DNA of 64,000 nucleotides from Theristus sp. LFF4_11 (lineage: Eukaryota; Nematoda; Chromadorea; Monhysterida; Xyalidae), in the NCBI GenBank assembly GCA_030248135.1, contig JASANC010004851.1, forward strand, positions 1 through 64,000, given 5' to 3'. Shown here piece by piece: positions 34,401-49,689 of this stretch. Both the position numbers and the translations under genes were made by a program. The notes under the pieces were generated by a model that did not search any database, was not told the origin of the DNA, and saw nothing but the letters and a program-made list of their open reading frames with translations. How positions within the stretch are numbered: position 1 is the stretch's first letter; the number at the start of each line of letters is the position of its first letter.

Positions 34401-34803
34401 CTAAAAAGCCAAATAATCTCGTTGGTTATTCACTTCAAAAACTAATTCAAACTAAAAGCGAAAGTTATTGAACGCACGTTTTCCACGACCGTTGTTTCGA
34501 CTTGCATCGAAATTTGCACGGTACTTCTTGACGTCACAAAGTTGGAAACGATTTGCAGCGTCAGTTTCACTCTAAAAAAGCAATGGTTTGGTTGAAAAGA
34601 GAAAAACAAAAAAAACAGAATCAACAACACCACTACGGCACCACTGCCACATTATACAACCAGAAAACTGAATTGGATGGAGGATAATAAACTGACCCTT
34701 TTTCAGAATCGCTATTACATGGAGTGATTTTCAGTTCGTCGCCATATATTGCAGACATTGATTCAAGTTCAATTTCCAATTCGTCTGTATTTGGTGATCC
34801 CAT
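31430..34803 (-). CDS. RNF25: RWD-RING E3 ubiquitin ligase, RNF25 orthologue
   Basis: Seven exons on the minus strand: 34803-34697, 34571-34478, 34099-33956, 33648-33436, 32712-32612, 32264-32129 and 31987-31430. They give 450 residues (human RNF25 is about 459), every phase consistent. Exons 1-3 form an RWD domain (ELESMSAIYGDEL at the start), the E2-binding or dimerising fold. Exons 4-5 form the RING: CSIC, then CGHFYHCYC, a long insert, and CPIC, the split arrangement known in RNF25. Exon 6 carries the GGLIDL block found after the RING in RNF25. Exon 7 is a Gln/His/Asn-rich low-complexity tail. RNF25 family members ubiquitinate substrates with UBE2D/E-type E2s and act in NF-kB signalling and stalled-ribosome responses in mammals (family knowledge). 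It is the probable first gene of a two-gene operon with the aminotransferase. Confidence 0.9.
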
Positions 34804-36518
34804 TGCAGCAGTAACAAACTCCCTACCTAATGAGTGAGTAACAACAACAATGCAAGACGCAAAGGTTGACGCAAACGCAAATACGGTACATAATACAGCA
34901 CAGAGAGGTCCTAATTTAAGAATGCACGAGAGATCCTAGTATAAAAAGGATAATCTGCCAACGGACAGAGCGTGAGTTGTACAAGTTAACGAATATCCGT
35001 GAACACGTTATTTGCAAAATTCACCAATAAAGCTTCAGGCAAAATTTACCCATCAATACTGTACTTTCTGCTGAAAATGCGTTCGATTTTCTGCCCAGAA
35101 TGTCGTGTGGAATTTTGTTTTTGGCAGAAATTTTGGTTTCATGAGCTAGCTAAACGTTTGGCGTTTGGCGATTTTTGGAGATGTCGTCTCTGGCTGGCGC
35201 TGGCGCTGGACGAGTTTGTTGTTGTTTCGTGTTGTGTTTGTTTGTCAGGTGAAGATGTGATCTGTCTGGTTTTTGTAGTCGTAGTTTTACCAGGTAAAGA
35301 ACCAAGCATCTTTCTGAGGTTTTACTAGGTAAAAAATAGGCATTATCTTTCTGAGGTTTTACTGGGTAAAAAGGCATCTTTCTGAGGTTTTACTAGGTAA
35401 AAATAGGCATCTTTCTGAGGTTTTACCAGGTAAAAAATAGGCATCTTTCTGCGGTTTTACTGCGCTTTCTTTACTGAATTGTGTTGTGTTTGTCTGTGTA
35501 CCACCGACAACCAATTTAACGGACTGCCCTAATAAATTTAATTGATTGATTGATTGATTGAAAAACTCTTTCTGCAGTGAACAAAACTGCTGGTCAGCAA
35601 CTCTTAGCTGTTGCCAATTTGTCATGTAGCGCGGCGTTGTCCATCAAGAACAACGTCAAGTTCAAACTCAAGCAATAAAAACTCATGTTTCACAACTGAT
35701 GTGTGCCAATCCAACATCAATTTTGGATTTTGGAATTTTTTGCAAAAACCTTTTGCAGCATGTGGATTCAAAACCAGGTCGTGTTTCTAGTTCAAAATGA
35801 TTTTTCTGTGTTCCGTGGTAGTTTCTTGATAACTTCAAAAACAAAACGAACTGTTTCACGTTGTTGTTGATGGACAACGCCGCGCTTCTTCGAGACGACA
35901 AATCGGCAACAGCCAAGAGTTGACAATGACAAACAGTTTTCTTTCTTCGCAGTTGCAGCGTGAAAATGGGTGTTTTACTGCTGCTCCGCTCCAATAACGA
36001 GCCCATGAAAAATTCTGCCAAAGTCCACACGAAAATATGGGCAAAACATGATAAAGTCACTTTCTGTAGAAAGTATCTTGAACGCATTTTCAGACGAAAG
36101 TACAATTTTGATGGCAAAAAACGAATTTAAAAAAATCCCGATCAAAAAAAAGAATTAAAAAATCGAATCCTCCTCTCGACGCCTTCCCCGTTTCTGTAGT
36201 TTTATCACACAGTTTTCATCGGGTGAGGGTCTGTTCTGTAGTTTATCAATACCCTAGATCACAACAATCTTCGAGTGAATGAAACTGATTGCCAATTTTT
36301 TTCTGTTGCAGAATTCCGATTTCTCAACGACGACAACAGAAACAAACAAACAAAGCACAACATTTAGGCGCCGTTAAAATCCGTTGCATTGATTCTGATT
36401 CTGATTGTTCGAAAAAAAAGGAAACAAAACTGTCATACATTTTTTGTTCTTTTGGAATTGGAAAGCAGACACCACACTTCTGAATTCTATTCAATAAACA
36501 AAATCAGAGAATAAAAAA
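34804..36518. other. Divergent intergenic region RNF25 / ANT
   Basis: Holds the upstream regions of both genes and the 35283-35465 minisatellite. A TTGCAG at about 36308-36313 could be a 5' UTR or trans-splice acceptor for the carrier. Overlapping open frames at 35.0-36.1 kb are unconvincing. Confidence 0.5.
35283..35465 (+). repeat. Minisatellite of about 35 bp with an internal palindrome
   Basis: Five units of the form GTTTTACTAGGTAAAAA then TAGGCATCTTTCTGAG. Each unit contains the inverted repeat TTTTAC-y-GGTAAAA. Confidence 0.85.
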
Positions 36519-39163
36519 ATGGGCGAAGAAAAGAAGGCGATTGTTCCAGTGAAGAAAGAGGATGAGAAAAGCAAAGTGAAAAAGTTTCTGATCGACTGGC
36601 TGACGGGCGGCATTTCGGCAGCGATTTCGAAGACGGCTGTGGCGCCGATCGAGCGAGTGAAGCTGCTGCTTCAGGTCCGCTGTTTATGAAAGCTGCATTT
36701 AATCACTTCATATTCTGCCGCTATGATTGGAAAAATTCCGCTTGTTTAGATTTTTTGGAAAGGCTGAATATTGTCCGTTAAACAATCGTTCGAGTTTGCA
36801 ATTGCGAAGTGAAAAGTGTATGTGTCCCATTTAGTATGTGCGTGCGTGTATCATGAAAACCACTGTTGATATACGTTCTGTTGCGTATTCTCACCAGACG
36901 CAGTTTTGATTGCAAGAAACAAAAATAAGTACAAGTACTCTATTCGATCAGAGAAGATATGAAACCACAGAACTGAAAAAAACGGTGTATTTCGACTTTC
37001 GAGCACAAAAAAAAACGTTTCGTTGCGATCGCAGGTGCAAGACGCGCAGAAGACGATGACGAAGGAGATGCACTACAAGGGCATCATCGACTGCTTCGTG
37101 CGTGTGCCGCGCGAGCAAGGCTTCTGGTCGTTGTGGCGCGGCAACTTGGCCAACGTCATTCGTTACTTTCCGACGCAGGCGTTGAACTTCGCCTTCCGCG
37201 ACACCTACAAGCGAATGTTCCTGGAGGGCGTCAACAAGGAGACGCAGTTCTGGAGGTTTTTCGCCGGTTCGTCCCTGGCTTTTTGTTTTTTTTGCTCTGG
37301 TTTGCCGGGTTTTTGTTTGTTTGTGAGATCACATCACGCTTGCGGTGTGTGTGTCCAAAAGGTGCAACTATCGGTCTTTCTCTCAGTTGGTACACGGTAC
37401 AATCTGGACCGTGATTTCAATGATGCTGTTGCGGTTTTGCGGTTATCGACAAACACAATGACACATTAGACCGCGTGTGAATTAGCGTGATTGTAGTGTT
37501 GTGCTGGTCGTGTGTGTCAGACGCCTCAGATTCCAGAACTCCACCACCACCACCAAGCTTTTTTATAGTTTCTGGACTCCGAACTTGGCCAGTGAAGAAA
37601 ACATTTAGCATCAGCGTAGCGGTTGTAATTATCAAAATCAACTAATTTACACCAATCAACCAATCAACCAACCAAAACAACAAAAACAACCAATCAAAAT
37701 CAACTAGCTACATTTGCAAAGCCAAACAAGCCAACCGCTGTCGCACGTTGCGTTTCCAGGCAACCTGGCGTCCGGCGGCGCTGCCGGCGCGACCAGCCTT
37801 ATGTTCGTCTACCCTCTGGACTTCGGTCGAACCCGGTTGGCCGCGGACGTCGGCAGCAAGGGAACGCGCGAGTTCAAGGGGCTCGCCGACTGTCTGGTCA
37901 AGATCTTCAAATCGGACGGTCCCATCGGCCTCTACCGGTATGTCGTGCGCAACGTTGGCGCGGTGTTTCTTGATTAGCAGCGCACGTTTTCTTCGCTTTT
38001 CGATTAAAGTTGTTCCATTTGCTGGTGTGCGCGTGTGGTCATACGTTCTGCGTTGGCCACCGTCGGGCGACTTGTCGCACTGACGAGCGAGAGTCAGAGC
38101 TGAGGTCGTCGCGGTCTTTGCTTGCCGGGCAAACCCTAAAAAAAACAATTGTCCAGCCTACAATGCAAGAAGCGAACGTCAAAATAGTGCTATTATTGAC
38201 TGATACCAAAGCAATCACATAATTTCACGAAACTGGGCTAAACCGCACCATAAAGCGCGAGTTTTCCTGTCCCAAATATAATCAGCTGATTGTTTGTTTG
38301 TTGCAAAGCAAATAAGCAGCTAATTTTTGTTTTGCAGCGGCTTCGGCGTCTCGGTGCAGGGCATCATCATCTACCGCGCGGCCTACTTCGGCTGCTTCGA
38401 CACGGTCAAGTCGGTCGTCAAGGGTGACAAGAAGAACCTGAACTTCTTCGTCACGTGGGCGATTGCGCAGGTTTGCGTGCGCGTGTTGTTGCATTTTTTT
38501 GGTTTCGCGACAGATGCGCTGCTGTTATTCATCCTCTTGTTTTAGATCCTCTATTCTTGTTCTCAGAGCGTTCTTTATCTTCTCAGAACATTGATTGATC
38601 TGAGTGCAATGGTGGCTCGTGTGGTCACAGACAAACACACTGGCACGCTTACGCATGCTGCTGGCATGCACATTCGTGTGTGGCATCGCGTTTGTGTGCG
38701 GTGTTGCCTGTGTGGTGTGTCTTTGTTACACACCAGCAACAGTAGATTGAAACCACATGCAAACTCAATGTGCGCATGTTGATTCAATGAAGAAACGAAG
38801 CTGCCGCTTCACTCACTTCAATCACTGTGAACGTCACAAAGTTCGCTAACTTTAACTTTTTTACTAAAAAGTTTTTTTAATTTTTTTGTGAACTGTGATT
38901 TCGCGCGTTGCCAGGTGGTGACCGTGTGCTCGGGCATCCTGTCCTACCCGTGGGACACCGTGCGACGTCGCATGATGATGCAGTCCGGTCAGAAGCAACG
39001 CCAATACAAGAACACCATGGACTGCTGGCGTAAGATCGCCAGCCAGGAGGGTCCCCGCGCCTTCTTCAAGGGCGCCCTCTCGAACGTGTACCGTGGTACG
39101 GGCGGCGCGCTGGTCTTGACCATCTATGACGAAATCCAGAAATACATCAAGCATCTGTACTAA
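36519..39163 (+). CDS. ANT: ADP/ATP translocase (mitochondrial carrier)
   Basis: Five exons: 36519-36674, 37035-37266, 37760-37937, 38338-38470 and 38915-39163, 315 residues, phases 0, 1, 2 and 0. Exchanges cytosolic ADP for matrix ATP across the inner mitochondrial membrane. All three carrier repeats are present with their Px[D/E]xx[K/R] signatures: PIERVK in exon 1, PLDFGR in exon 3 and PWDTVR in exon 5. The last continues into RRRMMM, the hallmark that separates ADP/ATP carriers from other SLC25 members. Also visible are [18 protein letters not shown] and [11 protein letters not shown], near-identical to the nematode carrier as remembered. A Lys-rich N-terminal extension precedes the first helix. 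The ATG at 36519 is preceded by an A-rich context. Introns show no notable insertions. Confidence 0.95.
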
Positions 39164-41053
39164 GTAGAACACCGCGTTTGTAGCCTCGCTGAAGCAGCCG
39201 ACGTTTTTTTTCTTCGTGTTTTTTTGGCGCGATCTGTGTTTTTTTCGGTTCCTCCGTGTTTTTGTTCGTTCCGATTTGTGGATTGGCGTGGAAGTTTTGT
39301 TGTGGTATTGAGAGTTTTGAGATTCAGATGGACACGTTTGCCCTTTAACTTTGTTGGACTGTTGCAGTTTGAAACTTTCATGTCAATCTGCTAATCCGCC
39401 AATCAGTAGTTCAAGTTCTTCGGTAGATTTGTGTTTTTTTTTGTTATTCACGTTCTTACCCACACCAAACAAGCAAACAGAAACGTATAGCGCTCAAAGC
39501 ATTTTTTATTGTCACGGTTTTTGCACCGACAATTGCATTTTTGTTGTTACACTCGGTTTGAACGTGTTTAGAGTTAAAAAAGCAAATTCTGAGACATGCA
39601 GCAAATCAGAATACGAAAGTTTTTTTTTTTGTTTATGGGTGATGACACTTAATTTTTTATACGAAAATAGATCTTGTATTTTATTGTCACACCACCCTTT
39701 TCTGTCGACCTTTTGGACTTTGATCTGGTTCCGTTCATTAGTGGATTATGCGATTAGCGCTGTGATTTTTTCGTGATTTTTTCCCTGTTTTCGTGAAAAA
39801 GCGGATCTTTTCGCGAAACAACCCGGTTTTTCATGTCCACAAAAAATCTGATCTGTTTTTTGTCCTTGTCGTATTCTTAAGCGAGCTAAACTAGGTAGAT
39901 AGCATTAAATAATTGTTCATTGAACCGAAGCCTCTGTTTCAGTGTTGCTGCGACACTTTTGAATTTCAGAGTTGGTGAAAAAAGCTGACACAGTTCGCTC
40001 TGTTTTTGTGGTTTTGTTTTTGCGTTGTTTGTTTTCGTTGTATTTGCTAGAATAAGTAGGCATTTCGTAAACCGAATAATTGTTAGGCCGTGTGCTTTAT
40101 CGTGCAAAGCATCTTAGCGTTCCTTTTTTGTTAATGGTGTTGATTCAAAAACGTGCAAATTAAAACCCAACTGTTTGCTGCAATGCTTTGGAGTTGTTTT
40201 GTCCGTTAAAATTATTCGATTTAGCTTTTTTATGGCAGTTTTCAAAAGAATTGATTCCAGAATTGTCACTGTTTGTTTCTGTTTCTGTTCAACTGTTGAA
40301 AATCGCCGATAAAAATCGTGTTTGACCAACGCATATGCACTGATTTGATTTTCCATGGTTTGACTGCCCCCGTAAGATCGTTAGTGCACTCTTTTTCGTG
40401 AGGATATTGGAAATTTCAGCAAGTTTTGTGGGAAAATTAAGAAGACACCGTTGACGAAACTATTTTTGCACTATTTGTAGCTGACTTTGTTGGTATTTTA
40501 CTATCTATCTTATTTTTTGTTGCGTTCACACACATTGGAGATGCAGATGTTTTTTGAGCTTGAAAAATTCGAAATTCTGTCTGTGTGTGATTTGACAGCA
40601 GTGAGAAATGAAAGGAATTGTGTTCTAACAAGTCCATCGAAAAAACTGGTTCCACGTAGTACGGTTCTTACCATATTTGGTCTTGATACGATCTTGCTGT
40701 TACTTTACTGGCGACCAGCGAAGATGTATTCCCACCTCATTTTGTAATTGTTTCAATATTTTTTTCGTTTTCTGTGGTTCACTGTAACAAAAATCACGAA
40801 ATCGGCGGCAAGATCGTGTCGAGACGCTAATGTGGAAGCCGGACTCCGCAAGAACTTTGATGTTGTTTGGTGGTTGAAACTGAGAAACAGCCGTTTGTAC
40901 AAATTTTTACAAGACAAGACAACGGCATGTTTACAGTTCCTGAGACATTGACTTTGGTGATAAAACGCGTTTTTATGCATACGTGACAAAAACGGTTGCA
41001 TCAAAACTTTGACACCCCTGACAACGATACGATGGTCTTTGACGATCGATTAA
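39164..41053. other. Intergenic, AT-rich
   Basis: Carrier 3' flank and T-rich sequence up to the miniature LTR element. No gene or repeat recognised beyond T runs. Confidence 0.5.
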
Positions 41054-41982
41054 ATAGAGTTGATGATGGACGATTATCGTAATTATCTAGCTGTAATTAT
41101 GTATAATTGTGCGTGATATCCTATATAATGTGATTCTTTTCCTGTAATTTGGGTTGTTCTCCAGTCCAGTAAATTGCCAGTCTCTCGCTACTTGAAGTGG
41201 TGAGCCCGCCGTTGAGCGTGGCACGTAGGCGGTCATCATGACCGGCCTTCTGTGGTCGTCTGCTGCTATTTGTTGTCGTGTGTACCCTGTTTGGGCACGA
41301 CTTGTTTTGTCGCTTTATGCCGTGGAAGGCGCGACTTGTCCCGTATCGCCTGTTGTGGCTTTGTCGCTGACCCGCGAGATGGCAGCGTGTGCAGTAAGTC
41401 GAGCAACTGCGGAGGAAATGGCTCGCAGCACTTGGGACATTGGATGGACGCGAAGGAGACAACCGTTCACGCAGCGGAGTGTGGCGTACCAACAGCGCAG
41501 CGACCAGCAGTCATGTATCCGGCCGAGGATGTGCCGAGAGATGAAGGTCGTCAGCCAATGGGCGATGACGCGTCGCGAGGACTGCGACGAGGCCAAGGGG
41601 CGAAATTCCACGGGCCCGGGCGGCGAACGAGCGCGAGAAGGGGGGGGGGGGGGGGGAAGGGCCCCCAGGGGGGATGTGGGGGGGGCCCGGCGAGGGGGGG
41701 GGGAGAGGGAGGAGGGCGGGCGGGGGGGGGGGGGGGGGGGGAGGCGGGGGGGGGGGACGGGGGGGGAAAAATTTGTGAAAAAAAAAAAGGGGGATTTTTG
41801 TGGCTTCTCCCTCCCTCTTTTCGTTGATGGGGGAGAAGTTGATGATGGACGATTATCGTAATTATCTAGCTGTAATTATGTATAATTGTGCGTGATATCC
41901 TATATATTGTGATACTTTTCCCTGTAATGTCTGTTGTTCTCCAGTCCAGTAAATCGCCACTCTCTCGCTACTTGAAGTATAG
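41054..41982 (+). mobile_element. Miniature LTR retroelement with 4-bp target duplication
   Basis: Direct repeats 41058-41198 (141 bp) and 41837-41978 (142 bp) begin AGTTGATG and end CTTGAAGT. They are flanked by ATAG at 41054-41057 and 41979-41982. AGT-starting LTRs with 4-bp duplications are typical of many Ty3/gypsy elements. Directly after the left LTR comes GGTGAGCCCGCCG, a possible primer-binding site, and before the right LTR the purine string GGGGGAGA. The interior (about 640 bp) has no intact gene, and its right part (41640-41800) is a G-homopolymer mass that looks like assembly damage. The real element could be longer and collapsed. Plus-strand frames in 41238-41640 could be a gag fragment but show no motif. 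Confidence 0.8.
41640..41770. other. G-homopolymer block inside the miniature LTR element
   Basis: Runs of up to about 18 G with sporadic other bases. Composition is unlike anything around it; treated as probable consensus error or unresolved gap fill. Confidence 0.6.
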
Positions 41983-44492
41983 TAGAATGCATTGGCGTGA
42001 AAGGTTGTTGCATTGAAGAATTTTATTTCACAACCGAGTAAAACACCCAAACCAGGACATATGATTTGCTGATAAGTTTGAGAAGTCGCTTTGCTCGTTT
42101 TTGGTTTTTACGTCACCTTTGTCGCACACTTCAATGTTGGACAGACTGTTGCGGCAGACGAAAGTCGCTGCATTTTGCAGGCTTGTCTTGCACTGTCCAA
42201 AACACTGCTACAGCGGCTGTTGCTCGATGCAAGGGACCTTGCGGCTGTGTGCGCGGTTTTCTTTTAAAATCGGTGTTGATTTTGGTGAAATGAACTGAGT
42301 CACCCTTCATTGCAACCCGCGCGAAACTCAACAGTGTCTGCTCAGTAGACAATGGCCTAATCGCAAAGGGAAAGGTATGGTTGGCTGGTTCAGTTCAGTA
42401 GTCTACCGCAAAACTGTCGAAGTTCTGAAATATCGGTATTCGGTATCTTCAGGTTTCCGAACAAAACGATCTGAGCCAGCTCAAATGTTAAAAAAAATGC
42501 ATGCCTCATGTTGGCAGACAACAACGGTGCAAGTGCGACTTGGCACTTTTCGGCCATTCCAAGCATCAACGCGCTTGTGCACACGCGTGCGTGTGTGTGT
42601 TGTTTCCGTTGCCGCTGCTGTCTGTGTGGCTCTGGTGTGTGTGTGTGTGTGCATAGCGTCATTTGACGCACACAAACAACACATACAGCGTGTTGTGTTT
42701 TGTGTTGGCGCAGCCTTGCTTTTCCGTGCGCAACGTGGGGGACCGTGTCTCAGCTGAATTGGTTTTCGGAACGAAACGAAATGAGTGCTTGTTTAAAAAA
42801 TTTCCCCTTTTTCGTGCATTTCAACAAAAATTCGTTTTCGACCGGCTGGCATGGTTTTGAATCTGACGTTTGAGACGCAGGTTTTCATTGGATGGAACTG
42901 CATGGATAAAATTTCTGACGTACCACAGAATGACACGTGTCCCACAATGGCACCGCGTGTTTTTCCCGTGCATTTTTTATAGCACACTTGTCGATCAACA
43001 TGCAATGAAATGTTGCACTGATGATCAACTTTATCATGCGCAACCGGCTGCTTTTGAATTCGGTCCACTGATTGACCCCCACCAGCTCGATACAGCCAAT
43101 CAGCGTGCCAGGTTGAAATTCGAGTTTGGTCCACGGCAAATTTCGCATTTTTGTCTCGACTTCAGACCATCCAAGATTCGCAAATCGCAAGCAAATGTAT
43201 TTTTACGAGCATTGCACATTTGGAGTAATCACAAGCAATTCGATCCCTTTGTTGGTATATTAACTGTAGCACACTGATTGGCTAGAATCGTGTTGATACA
43301 ACAGCCAGATTTCAAAATTCAAAATCAACCAATCACATGAGTCATGTTTTCTTTCAATGCTTCCAAAATTGTGCCGAATATCGATTCGTTGAATGAAAAC
43401 AACCTTCCGCGTCAAACGTAAAAACACAAAAGCCGTGAACTTCTTTTATTTCACTTTTCACCGGCTGAATGCTGAAAGTTGAAAAAAACTAAAACACAGA
43501 CACAACTGTACAGGAAACGCAACAAACATGAGCACAGAAACTCGAGAAAAAACGCGTGGATGCCGGCTGAATCTTTGAACGAGCTGAAAAAAAACACATT
43601 TGTGATAACAACCGACGAGGCAACAGTTGTAGCAAGCCAAACTGTACGGTGAAACATGTGAACATCAGGCAAGCGTCAGACCTGGTACGCTGATTGGTTG
43701 TCTACCAATCACCACGTCAAGCTCAAATTCCACCAATCAGCTGGTTGCACACAAAACAGCGCACGCACTTGGCTGCAACAGCAAAGCACTATGTTTTCGT
43801 AAGCACTGTTTCAGGCGGTGAAAAAAAGAAAGATGGTGAAATAAAAGAAATTAAAGAAAAACGATAAAATGGTGAAAACGGAGAGGTCGTAAAACTTTGT
43901 GTTTTCTTATGCATATATCAAAACGAAAGCAAAACCGAATGACAAGCTGCAATTCCAAGCGTTTGATGAAACTAGATGATTGGCGAAATTTGAAATTGAC
44001 GCGATGATTGGGAATGCCCCAAAAACTTCATGCGGAAAATATTATTGTTATGTATCATATTCTTCTTGACTTTCACCTATTGTCATACAATAAATAAGAA
44101 ACAAACAATAAATAATTGTAGTCCTTTTGCTCAAGACCGCGCACTCGGTTACAACACAGTCATAAACAAACACACAGGCACTCACACACGCGCGACAAGC
44201 TCGCCGTTGCAATGTGCGTGCCTGTGTGTTTGTTGGTCGTGCCATATTTTTATGCGTGTGTAACAAAGTGCACGTTCTTCAGCAGTTTTTTTTCAACAGT
44301 TTGATTAGGTATTTCACATCCAACACCAAATAAATAGAATACATTTCAGATTTGTGTTCAGGCGAAATCAGAGCGTGGATTACAAAATCGCGTTATGTAT
44401 GATGCCTGCTTGAAATGCACGCTCCGGGTTTCGTCTGAACGCAGGTCTGAAACGCCGTTTTTTCTATACAACCCACGTATCACCGGCACGGG
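41983..44492. other. Intergenic between the LTR element and CDK5
   Basis: No recognised gene. Contains GT microsatellite (about 42590-42655), several GCTGATTGG/CCAATCAGC motifs (43093, 43691, 43735) and palindrome family C copy 2 (44163-44236). Confidence 0.5.
44163..44236. mobile_element. Palindrome family C, copy 2
   Basis: Arms AAACAAACACACAGGCA and GCCTGTGTGTTTGTT around a roughly 40-bp centre. Same arms as at 18282-18324. Confidence 0.65.
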
Positions 44493-48522
<4,030 letters not shown>

Positions 48523-48600
48523 TTGTTTCTCTCGTCTCGTGTCGCGGGTCGCCTCGCGTAGCACAGAACAAAAGACAGACAGCTATCACATAAAATATAA

Positions 48601-49634
48601 ATTATCTAAAAATGCGGGAGACGCATATAAAAGGAGGAATATGGCCTTGTGTAAGCAGTGAAAGACTTGGCTCGACAACGCTTTTCAAGTCTCTAATGTG
48701 GTACACACGGATACAAGTACATAAGAGCCATATTTTTGCGCCGTTTATTTATGATTTCGGTTGCACATGGCAACCCTCGTACTTTGTATTGTAGACAAAT
48801 GAAACTTTGACATTTGCGGATTTCGGGCAGTTAGCGACCACTAAAACTACTAAAATAACAATCAGACTTTAGCTCGCTGACACTGGTTTGTCCAGGACAA
48901 ATTGTACCGCAGAAGCATTGCGGAACGCAAGGTCTCCTGTGGCAAAGGCAATGACTCACGGGACAGACGGTTTATCTTGCCACACTAGTTGAAGTTGACA
49001 CCGGTAAAAAAGGTGAAAATCAATGGAAGACAACTCCTTTTTGTCACTGGTGCTGGTGTGTACACAGCGGTGCGTACGTTAACAACAACGAAAAAGCTAC
49101 ATGCAACAATGTTTTGCAATCTCTGATTTTTCTGTTTTTGCACAGAATTTACAGAATTTCGCACATGGCGTGATTTTAGATTAAATCGAAGAGGACAATT
49201 ATAAAATAACTTCAAAGTTTTACGCTTTTCAGCAAAACGAAAACGAAAACGAAAGTTTCGGATTCGCTGCCCTCCGGGGATATAGCGACCGCAGGCCACC
49301 GAAACCGAAATCGGGCTAAGATCACTGGTGCCCCCCAAGACAGAGCGGGGCTTAGAGGCTGTCCCCCTCACATGGCGAGGATATTGGTTCCACAGGATGG
49401 TGAGCCGTCCATTCCCCAATCCCACCGCAGTTTGGTACCTTCGGGTTTCCGGAATCGGTGGGGGGCGTGCTTAAAAACAAACAAACAAACGCGGCGCAAA
49501 AATATGACTCTTATGTACTTGTATCCGTGTGTACCACATTAGAGACTTGAAAAGCGTTGTCGAGCCAAGTCTTTCACTGCTTACACAAGGCCATATTCCT
49601 CCTTTTATATGCGTCTCCCGCATTTTTAGATAAT
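48601..49634. mobile_element. 1.03-kb TIR element upstream of CDK5
   Basis: Terminal inverted repeats of about 140 bp (48601-48742 and about 49490-49634) begin ATTATCTAAAAATGCGGGAG and are almost identical. The centre includes a GC-rich block (about 49255-49470) followed by an (AAAC)n tail, which could be a SINE nested in a foldback element. A 146-codon minus-strand frame over it shows no domain. No transposase seen, so non-autonomous. Confidence 0.8.
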
Positions 49635-49689
49635 ATTCTGACTTTTACATAAGCCCCGAAGGTCGGACCAAAATCACAGTTCGACTCAG

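Noticed and set aside
41238..41861. Glycine-rich protein in the miniature LTR element
   Set aside because: The Gly-rich half is the translation of the G-homopolymer block, probably an assembly artefact.
41058..41978. Satellite or segmental duplication for the 41.1/41.8 kb direct repeats
   Set aside because: Exact ATAG flanks, primer-site-like and purine-tract-like sequences fit an LTR element better.
48985..49425. 146-codon minus-strand gene in the TIR element
   Set aside because: Part lies over a purine-rich simple repeat (Phe-Arg runs), and no domain or splice evidence was found.
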